A program made the position numbers and the translations under genes. From Accumulibacter sp. (lineage in GTDB: Bacteria > Pseudomonadota > Gammaproteobacteria > Burkholderiales > Rhodocyclaceae): a stretch of 64,000 bases of DNA. The notes beneath the pieces are model-generated. The model was not told where the DNA came from and did not search any database. It saw nothing but the letters and a program-made list of their open reading frames with translations. Positions 9,690 through 20,027 of the stretch are shown here, one piece after another (within the stretch, counting starts at the first letter, position 1; each line of letters begins with the position of its first letter). The stretch is from NCBI RefSeq assembly GCF_023806625.1, contig NZ_JAMTDX010000043.1, positions 62,001 through 126,000 of the forward strand, in the 5' to 3' direction.

Positions 9690-11138
9690 TCAGCCCGTCC
9701 CGCCGACGGTCAGCCCGTCGATGCGCAGCGTCGGCTGACCGACGCCGACCGGGACGCTCTGGCCGTCCTTCCCGCAGGTGCCGACTCCCGGGTCGAGACG
9801 CAGGTCGTTGCCGATCAGCGACACCTGTTTCATCGCCTCGGGCCCGCTGCCGATCAGCGTCGCGCCCTTGACCGGCGCAGTGACCTTCCCGTTCTCGATC
9901 AGGTACGCCTCGGCCATCGAGAAGACGAACTTGCCGTTGGTGATGTCGACCTGTCCGCCGCCGAAGTTGACCGCGTAGATGCCCTTCCTGACCGAGGCGA
10001 TGATCTCTTCGGGGGCACGCTCACCAGCGAGCATCGTCGTGTTGGTCATCCTGGGCAGCGGCAGGTGGGCGAACGATTCGCGCCGACCGTTGCCGGTCGG
10101 CGCGACCCCCATCAGCCGGGCGTTGAGCGCATCCTGCATGTAGCCGACGAGGATGCCGTCGTCGATGAGCACGTTGCGCTGCGTCGGGTTGCCCTCGTCG
10201 TCGATGTTCAGCGACCCGCGCCGTCCGGGGATCGTCCCGTCGTCGATCACCGTCACCCCGGGAGCGGCGACGCGACTGCCGACCCGGCCGGCGAAGGTCG
10301 AACTGCCCTTGCGGTTGAAATCGCCCTCGAGCCCGTGGCCGACGGCCTCGTGAAGCAGGATCCCCGGCCAGCCGGAACCGAGGACGACGGGCATCGTCCC
10401 GGCCGGAGCCGGGCGGGCAGCGAGATTGGTGACCGCCTGGTGGACCGCCTCGCGCGCGTATTCCTGGAGCAGTCGATCGCTGAAGCAGCCGTAGTCGGTC
10501 CGCCCGCCGCCGCCAGCCGAGCCCTGCTCGCGGCGGCCGCGCTCGTCGACGATCACGGTCAGCGAGACGCGGACCAGCGGCCGGACATCGGCAGCCAGGC
10601 GGCCATCGCTGCCGGCGACGAGGATGACTTCGTATTCGCCGGCGAGATGGGCGATGACCTGGCTGACTCGCGGGTCCTCGGCGCGTGCCATCGCCTCGAG
10701 CCGTTCGAGCAGGCTGACCTTGCTCGCCGCGTCGAGCGAGGCCAGCGGATCGAGCGGCGCGTAGAGCCGATGCCCGCGCCGCTTGCGGACGGCGGGAACG
10801 CGCCGCTGCTGACCGGCGGCGGCGATCGCGCGCACCGCCGCTGCGGCGTCGCCGAGCGCCTCGGCGCTGATGTCGTCCGAATAGGCGAAGGCGGTCTTCT
10901 CGCCGGACAGCGCGCGCACGCCGACGCCCTCGTCGATATTGAAGCTACCTGCCTTGACGATCCCCTCTTCGAGGCTCCAGGCCTCGGACCGGCTGTACTG
11001 GAAGTAGAGGTCGGCATAGTCGACCCGATGGGCAACGATCCTCGCCAGTACGGGCTCGAGATCCGCGACCTCGAGACCGTAGGGAGTCAGCAGCGTCCGA
11101 GTCGCCTGCTCGAGAAGACTTCGCGATCCTGTGTTCAT
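9690..11138 (-). CDS. tldD: TldD metalloprotease
   Basis: TldD (482 aa) is the catalytic half of the TldD/TldE (PmbA) metalloprotease, which acts on small peptides such as the CcdA antitoxin and microcin B17 precursor. The zinc motif HEAVGH lies at residues 263-268 and is preceded by [11 protein letters not shown]. The C-terminus has the family [19 protein letters not shown] region carrying the third zinc ligand Cys. The start is ATG 11138, giving the family length. The neighbours yhdP and a nitrilase-family gene upstream form the conserved yhdP-nit-tldD cluster. No tldE/pmbA lies in the window. Confidence 0.96.
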   Translation of the reverse strand: MNTGSRSLLEQATRTLLTPYGLEVADLEPVLARIVAHRVDYADLYFQYSRSEAWSLEEGIVKAGSFNIDEGVGVRALSGEKTAFAYSDDISAEALGDAAAAVRAIAAAGQQRRVPAVRKRRGHRLYAPLDPLASLDAASKVSLLERLEAMARAEDPRVSQVIAHLAGEYEVILVAGSDGRLAADVRPLVRVSLTVIVDERGRREQGSAGGGGRTDYGCFSDRLLQEYAREAVHQAVTNLAARPAPAGTMPVVLGSGWPGILLHEAVGHGLEGDFNRKGSSTFAGRVGSRVAAPGVTVIDDGTIPGRRGSLNIDDEGNPTQRNVLIDDGILVGYMQDALNARLMGVAPTGNGRRESFAHLPLPRMTNTTMLAGERAPEEIIASVRKGIYAVNFGGGQVDITNGKFVFSMAEAYLIENGKVTAPVKGATLIGSGPEAMKQVSLIGNDLRLDPGVGTCGKDGQSVPVGVGQPTLRIDGLTVGGTG

Positions 11139-11182
11139 CGAATTTCCATGGTTGCCGTTCCGGGGAGCGCTCCGCTCCCGCC

Positions 11183-12031
11183 TCAGAGAACGCGATGACG
11201 CAAGGCCGGCAGGCTCGCTCGTACCTCGGCGATGCGCGCGCGGCTGAGCTTGCCGAAAACCAGACCCGGGCCCCTGGGACGACGATCGATCACCGTACCC
11301 CACGGATCGACGAGCATGCTGTTGCCGTGGGTCTCGCGGCCGTTTTCGTGCCGACCGCCCTGCGCCACGGCGAGAACGTAGCACTGATTCTCGATCGCCC
11401 GGGCGCGCAGCAGGATTTCCCAGTGCGCCCTGCCGGTCGTTTCGGTGAACGCCGCCGGAATGACCTGCAGATCGGTGACCGCGAGCGCCCGGTAGAGTTC
11501 CGGAAACCTGAGGTCGTAGCAGATCGACAGGCCCACCCGACCAAAAGGCACGTCGAAGGCAACCGGCTGGCGACCCGCCTCGATGGTCAGGCTTTCGTCG
11601 TACGACTCTTCGCCCTGGCGGAAGCCGAAAAGGTGGATTTTGTCGTAGCGCGCCACTTGCTGCCCCTGCGGATCGAAGGCGAGGCACGAATTGAAGACCT
11701 TTCCCCGGGTCGCCGTCCACAACGGAAGCGAGCCGCCGATCAGCCAGACACGATGCTCACGCGCGCTGGCCGAAAGGAAGTCCTGGATCGGTCCGCGACC
11801 TTCGACCTCGCGGACCCTGACCTTGTCGTCGTCGGTGATACCCATGATCGCGAAGTACTCGGGGAGGGCGACCAGCTCGGCGCCGCGTGCGACGGCTTCG
11901 GCGATCAGCGCGGCGGCGGTGTGCAAATTCTCCTCGACACGCGGTGTCGACACCATCTGCACGGCGGCCACGCGCAAGGTCGGCTGAACGCGTGGCAGCG
12001 CCCCCGACGGGTCAACGGACCGGGGGGACAT
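11183..12031 (-). CDS. Carbon-nitrogen hydrolase, Nit1-like
   Basis: This is a 282-residue nitrilase-superfamily enzyme. The catalytic triad is visible: Glu in LPEYF, Lys in YDKIHLF and Cys in [13 protein letters not shown]. The [14 protein letters not shown] and [17 protein letters not shown] motifs place it with Nit1/NitFhit-type amidases, which repair deaminated glutathione; that activity is family knowledge and untested here. The ATG at 12031 overlaps the end of yhdP by 20 bases, and tldD follows 44 bases downstream, so the three are probably one transcript. Confidence 0.88.
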   Translation of the reverse strand: MSPRSVDPSGALPRVQPTLRVAAVQMVSTPRVEENLHTAAALIAEAVARGAELVALPEYFAIMGITDDDKVRVREVEGRGPIQDFLSASAREHRVWLIGGSLPLWTATRGKVFNSCLAFDPQGQQVARYDKIHLFGFRQGEESYDESLTIEAGRQPVAFDVPFGRVGLSICYDLRFPELYRALAVTDLQVIPAAFTETTGRAHWEILLRARAIENQCYVLAVAQGGRHENGRETHGNSMLVDPWGTVIDRRPRGPGLVFGKLSRARIAEVRASLPALRHRVL

Positions 12032-15000
12032 CGTTCGCACCCGGCGAAGTGCTTGCCGCCGACTCGGGAAGCGACGTTCGCGAGACCTTCTCGACCTTCG
12101 GGTCATCCCACCTGCCGGTCACCAGGTACTCGACGCTGAATACCTTGCCCAACGGATGTTGCAGAACCTTGTCGGCAAGCAGGGTGGCCAGGCCAGCCAC
12201 CGGATTGATCACCGCGACCCCGAGCGCTGCACTGCCGCCGAGTTCGGGCTGGACGACGACGTTGACATGCTGGGTCTCGTTCTTCAGGTCCGCTTCCCCG
12301 CGCATCACCACCTGCGCCGCCGGACCGACGATCTGCAGGCGCTTGGTATGCATCACCCCTTTGCTCACCGTCAGACCCCCGTGAATCCTGTCGAAGGCGA
12401 AACCTTCGCTGAATACGTCGCCGAAATCAAGCGACAGCCGACGCGGCAGGCCCTGCAGGCTGAGCAGACCAAGCAGCTTGCCGACCCCCGGATCGACCTT
12501 GACGAAGCGCCCGCCGCTCGCCTCGAGCTGCATCTCACCGCTGAGGCTGGCGTAGTCCAGCGCCGTCGGCGGGCCATTCCAGCCAATCCGGCCCTTCAGC
12601 GTCGCCGTGCCGCCACGTACGACGCCGCCGTAATTGAGCCGCTCGAGCAGCTTGCCGACGTCGCTGCTCTCGAGCGTGAAGTCGAGTTGGGTGCGGTTGC
12701 CCTTGCCTGCCTCCCACTGGCCGCTGCCCGACAGGCTGCCATGGGGGTTTGCGAGCTGGACCCGATCGAGCCGCCAGAGTCCGCCCTCGTTGTGTGCCTG
12801 AACGTCGAGCCGTCCGAACCGCCTCTCGCCGATGGTGAAGTCCTCGACCACCACATCGAGCGCCGGAAGCTCGTTGAGCGCCTCTGCGGCGGGTTCGTTG
12901 CCCACGTCGACCTGGTCCGGCCGCCGCCACTTCCTGAACTGTGCAGCCAGCCGACCGGCCCCCGCTCCGTCCCAGAGGAAGTTCCCCACCGCCTCACGCG
13001 ACTGCACCGTGCCGCGCCATTGCCCCGCTGCGCCGCTTGCGCTGACCGCCGCGTCGCTGTAGTGGGCGCCGACGACGATCAGCTCATCGGCCTTGAGATC
13101 GACGGCGACGGGCAACGCCGAAGCCGTCTGCGGCGCCTCCTGGGGCGTCCGGCTGCCCATCAGCTTCTGCCATGCATCGACATCGACGGTCCTGGCCGTG
13201 CAACCGACGCTCAGGCCGCGCTCGGGCAACGCCGGCAGAGCGCGGCCGATGACGATCGCCCCACGTTCGAGCTGCATCTCGCGATCCTCGCGGCGGCGAA
13301 TCAGTTGTCCGCTGAGCACACTGCCCAGCGTCACGCGCAGCTGGTCCCTCGAGATCGCCTGGCCGTTGCGCTGCTCGGTCGACGGAGGCAGGAGCACGCG
13401 CTCGAAATGCAGCGGCCAGGCTTCGCTGGCGGTCTTGGCCAGCGGCGCCGGCAGCGTCGAGCCGACGCCGACGAGATTGCTGTCGACGACGAGTTCGACG
13501 TCGCGCTTGCGCACGCGAACCTCGGCGCGGTAAGCGGTACTTCCCGAAAGCCGGTCGAGCGCCCGCCACTGCGCCCGGCGGCGCAGTTCGTCGACCGACA
13601 GCGTTCCGCTGGCGCCGATCAGCACCTTGCCGCCCTGGGTACCGCCGCTGATCCGCAGCTGACCACCGAGCAACTGCGCGCCGATCTCCGGGACGCGCAG
13701 ATCCTGCTCGGAGAAGTGCACCGATCCCCTGACCTGACGCAACGGCGGCAGCGCCGAATCGACGGTCACCTCGTTTCCGAGGAAATGATAGCTGCCATCG
13801 ACCTTCGACTCGCCGAGATGGGCCTCATCGAGCGGAATGACCAGCGCAATGTCCAGGCGACCCTTGCCGCTGGCGCTCATCTCGTCGGTGAAATGATCGA
13901 TGCGCCCGGCTACCGGGCTGTCGCGGATGAAGCGGAGGAACTCGGCCGTTTCACCCTCGGCTCGACCCTGGACCTTGAGCGTCGACACCGGCGCGTCGAG
14001 GTCGGGAATCTCGGCACGCGTCTCGACGAGGTGCGCACCGAGGATCGAACCGTTGCGCGAATGCACGGTCATGCCGACCCCCTCGAAGCGCAGCTCGGCG
14101 TCCATATCCGAAATCATCGGCCAGCCGGTCGCGTAGTCGAGCGTCACGTCGTGCGCCTTGACGGTCACCAGGAACTGGCCATGCTTGCGGTCGACGAAGG
14201 GGAAGCGGGCGAGATCGCCTTTGAGGGTGAGCTTCGCTTCGCTGGCCTTGCCCGCCTTGAGCGAATCGCGGAGCCAGTACCGGGCGTCGGCATTGACCGT
14301 CAGCGGGAGGTAGCGCCAGACGGCGCGCGCATCGGCACGACTCAGCGCCGCTGTGAGATCGATGCTGCCCGGTCCCTCGGCAGCGCGGTGATAGAGGCCC
14401 TGTGCCGATCCCGCCGCGTCGGCACCGGAGAACTCGGCGCGCAACAGTTCCACGTCGAGTCTCTCCTTGCCGATCTTCCAGCGCGTCTGGGCGTTCAGGG
14501 CATCGAGCTCGATCGACGACTCGGGGAAGACCTGGGGCAGATCGAGGCGCACCTTGCGCGACGCGAGCTGCACGCTGCCCCCCTGGTCGCTGGCATCGAT
14601 GACCCCCGACAGACCACTGACCCCGGGCAGACTGCCCTGCGCTCTGAACCCGAGATCCTGGAAACGCGCCTTCAGCGAATAGCCGTGCAGAGCCTCGGCG
14701 TCGCCGAGCCAGCTGGCCTGCAGGCCGCCGATCGCCCCGCGCGGAGCGAAGTCGTCGAGCAGCTTGCGTGAACCCGCGTCGAGCGGCAGGTAGCTCGCCA
14801 GACGAGCGAGCGCGCCGAGGTCGACGGCGCTGGCCTCGGCACTGCCGCGCACCGCCGCACCGGCTCCTGGCTGGCGCTGCCATTCGACGTGGAAATCGGT
14901 CGGCTCGATGCGCACCACCGGCGCCGCCGCGTCGTCGTGGTCGCGAATCCGGCTGGTCAACAGCTCGAAGCGCCTGCCCTCGATGCGCATCGCGCTCGTG

Positions 15001-15977
15001 CCGGAACGAACCGCCAGACGACCCGACAGGTGATCGAGTTCGAGTTCGGGAAGGTTGCCCGCCAGACGCAGGCGCACGTCGTCGAGCGAAAGGTCCGCGG
15101 TAACCTGCTGGACATTTCCCGCCGCCAGAGTGACCCACGCGCGCAGCGCACCGCGACCATGCGGCAGGGCGATCGGGTAATCGAGCCAGGTGCGCCAGAC
15201 GGCGAGGTCGACGTGGTCGATCTGGACGAACGCCTGCCCGTTGAGCGCACTCAGTTCCTCGACACGCCGACCCTCGAAGTCACCGCGCAGATCGAGCCGC
15301 GATGCGTGCTCGGCTGGTGGCAGGGCTGTCAGACCGAAGCGGTGATGGCGTCCCGACCGATCGACTGCGAAGTTCACGTCTTCGAGGATCAGCGGCGGGG
15401 CTCCACGCTTCTCGTCCTCCCAGACGATCGTCGCGCCGCTGATCCGGATCCGCTTTTGCGCCAGGATCCAGTCGGCGAAACCTGTTTCGCCGTCGCCGGC
15501 ATTGACCGGAATTCCGGCGACGAACAGCTGCCCCTCGGTGTCGCGACGCAGATGGAGCGTCGGCTCGTCGATGCGCAGCAGGCTGAGGCGAAGCTGCAGG
15601 CTCGGCAGTGACGACCAGGACACGACGCTCTCGACGCGACTGAAGGCCAGCGCCGGCCGTCCGCCGGTGTCGGCGATGCGCACGTCGGAGAGGATCAGGT
15701 CGGGATTGAGTCCGTCCCAGCTGGCCTGGATTCGACCGATGCTGACCGCCAGCCCGAGCGCGCGGCCCAGCGCCTGCTCGATCTCCGGCCGGTAATTCTC
15801 GACCTGCGGCAGGATGTAGTAGCGCAGCGACAGAACGCCGATTACGAAGGCGAAGTAGAGGAGCAGCAGGCCGCGCAACAGCCAGCGCGCGAGCCCCCGG
15901 GCAAGCGGGGACGAGACGAACGGCAGGAGGTAGTGCAGGCGGTGATAGAGCGCCGGACGCAGTTCGTCGTTCCGCAT
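12012..15977 (-). CDS. yhdP: YhdP family AsmA-like phospholipid transport protein
   Basis: This very large protein (about 1,321 aa) has an N-terminal membrane anchor (LARWLLRGLLLLYFAFVIGV) and a long periplasmic beta-rich body of DUF3971/AsmA type. YhdP, TamB and YdbH are thought to form a hydrophobic groove bridging the two membranes for phospholipid export. Near the C-terminus are the family motifs GPAAQVVMRGEADLKN and VAVINPVAGLATLLADK. I chose ATG 15977 (MRNDELRPALYHRLHY); an upstream ATG at 16067 is possible. Its presence beside mla genes gives the cell both retrograde and anterograde lipid routes within 16 kb. Confidence 0.92.
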   Translation of the reverse strand: MRNDELRPALYHRLHYLLPFVSSPLARGLARWLLRGLLLLYFAFVIGVLSLRYYILPQVENYRPEIEQALGRALGLAVSIGRIQASWDGLNPDLILSDVRIADTGGRPALAFSRVESVVSWSSLPSLQLRLSLLRIDEPTLHLRRDTEGQLFVAGIPVNAGDGETGFADWILAQKRIRISGATIVWEDEKRGAPPLILEDVNFAVDRSGRHHRFGLTALPPAEHASRLDLRGDFEGRRVEELSALNGQAFVQIDHVDLAVWRTWLDYPIALPHGRGALRAWVTLAAGNVQQVTADLSLDDVRLRLAGNLPELELDHLSGRLAVRSGTSAMRIEGRRFELLTSRIRDHDDAAAPVVRIEPTDFHVEWQRQPGAGAAVRGSAEASAVDLGALARLASYLPLDAGSRKLLDDFAPRGAIGGLQASWLGDAEALHGYSLKARFQDLGFRAQGSLPGVSGLSGVIDASDQGGSVQLASRKVRLDLPQVFPESSIELDALNAQTRWKIGKERLDVELLRAEFSGADAAGSAQGLYHRAAEGPGSIDLTAALSRADARAVWRYLPLTVNADARYWLRDSLKAGKASEAKLTLKGDLARFPFVDRKHGQFLVTVKAHDVTLDYATGWPMISDMDAELRFEGVGMTVHSRNGSILGAHLVETRAEIPDLDAPVSTLKVQGRAEGETAEFLRFIRDSPVAGRIDHFTDEMSASGKGRLDIALVIPLDEAHLGESKVDGSYHFLGNEVTVDSALPPLRQVRGSVHFSEQDLRVPEIGAQLLGGQLRISGGTQGGKVLIGASGTLSVDELRRRAQWRALDRLSGSTAYRAEVRVRKRDVELVVDSNLVGVGSTLPAPLAKTASEAWPLHFERVLLPPSTEQRNGQAISRDQLRVTLGSVLSGQLIRRREDREMQLERGAIVIGRALPALPERGLSVGCTARTVDVDAWQKLMGSRTPQEAPQTASALPVAVDLKADELIVVGAHYSDAAVSASGAAGQWRGTVQSREAVGNFLWDGAGAGRLAAQFRKWRRPDQVDVGNEPAAEALNELPALDVVVEDFTIGERRFGRLDVQAHNEGGLWRLDRVQLANPHGSLSGSGQWEAGKGNRTQLDFTLESSDVGKLLERLNYGGVVRGGTATLKGRIGWNGPPTALDYASLSGEMQLEASGGRFVKVDPGVGKLLGLLSLQGLPRRLSLDFGDVFSEGFAFDRIHGGLTVSKGVMHTKRLQIVGPAAQVVMRGEADLKNETQHVNVVVQPELGGSAALGVAVINPVAGLATLLADKVLQHPLGKVFSVEYLVTGRWDDPKVEKVSRTSLPESAASTSPGANDVPPVR

Positions 15978-16140
15978 CAGGGCGGGCCACCGCGGAAACA
16001 CTTTTGCCAACAGCCGGCGCGCGTCACTAGAATGTGTCCAAATCGCTCGATCGGGGTCGCCGGCCATTGTACCGGCTTTGCGCCTGCATTCGCGGCCGGC
16101 GCGGACCGCCGGCCGGCGCACGCACACACCGGGAGAGAGA

Positions 16141-18885
16141 ATGGTCGCCGAGACCGAAATGCATGGCATCGTCGCGGCAGCGCTGGCCGCCCCCTGGGAA
16201 GGCGCACGGGCGCACAGTCGCTACCTGCGCGATCTGCTCTCGGCACGCCCCGAGGTTGGCGAATGGCTTGCCGGGCACGCCGGAGAGCCGCTCGGCAAGG
16301 AGCTGATGAGCGACTTCCTGGCCAGCGCCGCGGCATCGACCGACGAGCAGATCAAGCGCGCACTGCGCCAGCTGCGCCAGCGGATCATGGCCGTACTGAT
16401 CGTTCGCGACCTCGCCGGGGCCGCCCCGCTCGGCGAAGTCGTCGAGACGATGACCGACCTTGCCGATGTGGTCACCAACTTCGCGCTCGACCATTTCCAC
16501 CGGCAGCTTGCCGCACAGTTCGGAGAACCGCTCGACAACGATGGACAGCCGCAACGGCTGCTGGTCATCGGGATGGGCAAGCTCGGTGGCCGCGAGCTCA
16601 ACGTTTCGTCCGACGTCGATTACATCTTCGTCTACCCGCAGGAAGGGCAGACTGCCGGGCCCGGCCGCCGGCTGGACAACTACGAGTTCTTCCTGCGCCT
16701 CGGCAAGCGGCTCGTCGCCGCACTCGGCGAACTCACCGAGCACGGGCTGGTCTTTCGCGTCGACATGCGCCTGCGGCCGAACGGCGACTCCGGTCCGCTG
16801 GTCGGTTCGCTCGGCTCGCTCGAGAACTACTTCATCGCCCAGGGGCGGGAGTGGGAACGCTACGCGTGGATCAAGGCGCGGGTGATGAACGACGGGGCGA
16901 ATCTGCAACCGCAATGGGTCAGCGCGCTGCACGCGATCGCTCGCCCTTTCGTCTTCCGCAAGTATCTGGACTACGGAGCGATCAATGCCATGCGCGGGCT
17001 GCACGCGCAGATTCGCCGTGAAGTCGCGCGCAAGGACATGGCCGACCATATCAAGCTCGGTCCTGGCGGAATCCGCGAAATCGAGTTCGTCGCCCAGGTC
17101 TTCCAGCTGATTCGCGGAGGTCGCGATCCGGTCCTGCAGGTCCGCCCGACGCTCGAGGTGCTCGGACTGCTCGCCGAGCGGCGCCTGATGCCGGCGGACA
17201 CCGCTGCGGAGCTGGCCACCGCCTACGACTTCCTGCGCCGGCTCGAACACCGACTGCAGTACGTGAACGACGCGCAGACGCACCGGCTGCCGACGGCCGA
17301 CGACGAACGCCGGCTGATCGCCGCTTCGCTGGGTTTTGCCGACTGGCCGACCTTCGTCGCTGCGCTCGACGCCCAGCGCGCGACCGTTTCGCGCCATTTC
17401 GAGGGCGTCTTTTCGGAGCCCGCCGAGGGGCATCACCCGCTGGCCGCGATCTGGGACGGTCTGGCGAGCGGCGACGAAGCATTCGAGCGCCTCTCCGGGC
17501 TCGGCTTTGCTCAACCCGCAGCTCTGCTCGACCGGCTCAGGGCGTTTCGGCAGAGCGGGCGCTACCAGCAGCTGCCGGCAAGCAACCGCGAGCGGCTCGA
17601 CGCACTCGGTCCACGCCTGATCGACGCCGCTGCGGCGACCGCCACTCCCGACGCCACCTGGCAACGCGGTCTCGACTTCCTCGACACGATCAGCCGCCGC
17701 GGCGCTTACCTCGCCTTGCTCCAGCAGTACCCGCAGGCGCTGAGCAAGCTCGCCGATCTGGTGGGCAGCTCGTCGTGGGCGGCCGACTACCTGACGCGGC
17801 ATCCGATTCTGCTCGACGAGTTGCTCGACGCGCGAATCTTCGAAGTCGCTCCGGACTGGCACGACTTCCGCACCGAACTCCGGACGCGCCTTGCCCAGCA
17901 CCAGGGCGATACCGAACGCGAAATGGATATCCTGCGCGAGGCCCACCACGCCCAGGTCTTTCACCTGCTCGCCCAGGACATCGCCGGCCTGCACACCGTC
18001 GAGCACCTCGCCGACCGGCTCAGCGAGCTCGCCGACATCATGGTCCAGGCGACCCTCGACCTCTGCTGGGAGAAGCTCAGACTCCGCCACCCACACCCGG
18101 ACGAGCCGCCACGCTTCGCGGTGATCGCCTACGGCAAGCTTGGCGGCAAGGAGCTCGGCTTCGCCTCCGACCTCGACCTCGTCTACCTGCACGACGACCC
18201 CGAGCCGGGAGCCGGCGAGCTCTACGCGCGTCTCGGCCAGCGGATGAGCACCTGGATGTCGACGCAGACGCCCGCCGGGATGCTCTTCGAAGTCGATCTG
18301 CGCCTGCGCCCGAACGGCGACTCGGGGATGCTCGTCTGTCCGATCGACGCGTTCCGCCGCTACCAGCTCGGTCAGGCCTGGGTCTGGGAGCACCAGGCGC
18401 TGACCCGAGCCCGCTACTGCGCAGGCCACCCGGCCCTCGGCGAACAGTTCGAGGCGATCCGCGTCGAAATCCTCCGCCAGCCACGCGACCCGGACAAGCT
18501 GCGCGACGAGGTACTCGCGATGCGCAGGCGGATGCTCGACGAACACGGCTCGCGCAGCGAGGAGTGGTTCGATCTCAAGCACGATCGCGGCGGGCTGATC
18601 GACGTCGAGTTCATCGTCCAGTATCTGATCCTCGGCCATGCTCACCGGCACGCGCGCCTTTGCGGCAACCTCGGCAACATCGCGCTGCTCGGCATCGCCG
18701 CCGAGTTGGGCCTGATCCCTGGCGACCTCGCCGGGAGCGCGCGCGATGCCTACCGCGAGTTTCGCCGCCTGCAGCACGTCCTGCGCCTCAACGCCGGACG
18801 CCGGGCGCGGGTCGAACGCGCGTCGCTCAGCCAATGGATCGCGCCGGTCCTCGCGTTGTGGGATCTGGTCTTCGCGGCGCGCTAG
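16141..18885 (+). CDS. glnE: Bifunctional glutamine synthetase adenylyltransferase/deadenylase GlnE
   Basis: GlnE (914 aa) adenylylates and deadenylylates glutamine synthetase in response to PII and glutamine. It contains two nucleotidyltransferase domains. The N-terminal deadenylylase motif is GMGKLGGRELNVSSDVDY near residue 144; the C-terminal adenylylase motif is AYGKLGGKELGFASDLDL near residue 663. Each ends in the catalytic DxD. GlnD-PII-UTase-like helical segments follow each domain. The ATG at 16141 is preceded by a GGGAGAGAGA ribosome-binding site; upstream in-frame codons would add only a basic low-complexity tail. It is divergent from yhdP. Confidence 0.96.
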   Translation: MVAETEMHGIVAAALAAPWEGARAHSRYLRDLLSARPEVGEWLAGHAGEPLGKELMSDFLASAAASTDEQIKRALRQLRQRIMAVLIVRDLAGAAPLGEVVETMTDLADVVTNFALDHFHRQLAAQFGEPLDNDGQPQRLLVIGMGKLGGRELNVSSDVDYIFVYPQEGQTAGPGRRLDNYEFFLRLGKRLVAALGELTEHGLVFRVDMRLRPNGDSGPLVGSLGSLENYFIAQGREWERYAWIKARVMNDGANLQPQWVSALHAIARPFVFRKYLDYGAINAMRGLHAQIRREVARKDMADHIKLGPGGIREIEFVAQVFQLIRGGRDPVLQVRPTLEVLGLLAERRLMPADTAAELATAYDFLRRLEHRLQYVNDAQTHRLPTADDERRLIAASLGFADWPTFVAALDAQRATVSRHFEGVFSEPAEGHHPLAAIWDGLASGDEAFERLSGLGFAQPAALLDRLRAFRQSGRYQQLPASNRERLDALGPRLIDAAAATATPDATWQRGLDFLDTISRRGAYLALLQQYPQALSKLADLVGSSSWAADYLTRHPILLDELLDARIFEVAPDWHDFRTELRTRLAQHQGDTEREMDILREAHHAQVFHLLAQDIAGLHTVEHLADRLSELADIMVQATLDLCWEKLRLRHPHPDEPPRFAVIAYGKLGGKELGFASDLDLVYLHDDPEPGAGELYARLGQRMSTWMSTQTPAGMLFEVDLRLRPNGDSGMLVCPIDAFRRYQLGQAWVWEHQALTRARYCAGHPALGEQFEAIRVEILRQPRDPDKLRDEVLAMRRRMLDEHGSRSEEWFDLKHDRGGLIDVEFIVQYLILGHAHRHARLCGNLGNIALLGIAAELGLIPGDLAGSARDAYREFRRLQHVLRLNAGRRARVERASLSQWIAPVLALWDLVFAAR

Positions 18886-18913
18886 CCCACGGCTGGGCGC
18901 CGAGCGTCGATGC

Positions 18914-19933
18914 TTAGCCGGTCAGCGGCCAGCGGGGACGCACCGCGAAGCAACCGGCCGGCTTTGCCGCGTGCCCCGACTGCAGACGCAGCGCACCGGC
19001 GAGCGCGATCATCGCGCCATTGTCGGTACAGAATTCGAGTTCGGGGTAGTACACCGAGACCCTCGCCCGGGCCGCGCGGGCGTCGATCTGCCGGCGCAGT
19101 TCGCGGTTCGCGCCGACCCCGCCGGCGACCACCAGCCGCTTGAGCCCGCAGCGCCGCAGTGCGCGGAGCGCCTTGCTGGCCAGGACTTCGACGATCGCCT
19201 CCTGAAATCCACGGGCGATGTCCGCTCGTCGCTGCTCGTCGAGATCTCCGATCTCGCGCACCCGGGTGAGAACCGCGGTCTTCAGGCCGCTGAAACTGAA
19301 ATCGAGGTCGCCGGAACGCAGCATCGGCCGCGGAAAGACGACCTGCCCGGGGCGGCCGCGATCGGCGAGGGCGGCCAGCGCCGGGCCACCCGGGTAGTCG
19401 AGACCGAGCAGCTTGGCCGTCTTGTCGAAGGCTTCGCCGGCCGCATCGTCGAGCGTCTCGCCGAGCAACTCATAGGCGCCGACTGCGGTCACGCGCATCA
19501 GCTGCGTGTGCCCACCCGAGACGAGCAGGGCGACGAAGGGAAAAGCCGGCGGGTCATGCGAGAGCAGCGGTGAGAGCAGATGGCCCTCGAGGTGATGCAC
19601 CGGGACGGTCGGAATGCCCAGGCCGGTGGCCAGCGCCTCGGCAAATGCCGCGCCGACGAGCAGGGCACCGGCGAGTCCGGGGCCCTGCGTGTAGGCTACG
19701 GCGTCGAGCTCTTCGAGGCGCCGCCCGCTCGCCGCCAACACCTGCCGCAACAACGGGACGATGCGCCGGACATGATCGCGCGAAGCGAGTTCGGGCACCA
19801 CGCCGCCATAGTCGGCGTGCATGCACACCTGCGAGTGCAGCGCGTGGGCGAGCAGCCGGCCGCCGCCAGCTTCGCTGCTGTACAGCGCGAGTCCGCTTTC
19901 GTCACACGAGGTTTCGATTCCGAGGACCAGCAT
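18914..19933 (-). CDS. tsaD: tRNA threonylcarbamoyladenosine biosynthesis protein TsaD
   Basis: TsaD (339 aa) transfers the threonylcarbamoyl group to adenosine 37 of ANN-decoding tRNAs, working with TsaB, TsaC and TsaE. The start [14 protein letters not shown] matches the universal N-terminus. The metal-binding HHLEGH motif (PVHHLEGHL) and the SGGHTQL phosphate-binding loop are present, as is the C-terminal [12 protein letters not shown]. It converges with glnE, leaving only 28 bases between them. The alternative start 9 bases upstream (ATG 19942) cannot be excluded. Confidence 0.97.
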   Translation of the reverse strand: MLVLGIETSCDESGLALYSSEAGGGRLLAHALHSQVCMHADYGGVVPELASRDHVRRIVPLLRQVLAASGRRLEELDAVAYTQGPGLAGALLVGAAFAEALATGLGIPTVPVHHLEGHLLSPLLSHDPPAFPFVALLVSGGHTQLMRVTAVGAYELLGETLDDAAGEAFDKTAKLLGLDYPGGPALAALADRGRPGQVVFPRPMLRSGDLDFSFSGLKTAVLTRVREIGDLDEQRRADIARGFQEAIVEVLASKALRALRRCGLKRLVVAGGVGANRELRRQIDARAARARVSVYYPELEFCTDNGAMIALAGALRLQSGHAAKPAGCFAVRPRWPLTG

Positions 19934-20027
19934 TGCCGACATTCTACCGCGCAGACCCGCCGGCCAGCACCCCGGAAATCGCCGCAGGTCGCGGCACCGC
20001 CGACCGCCCGCGTCGGTCGTTCGCCGG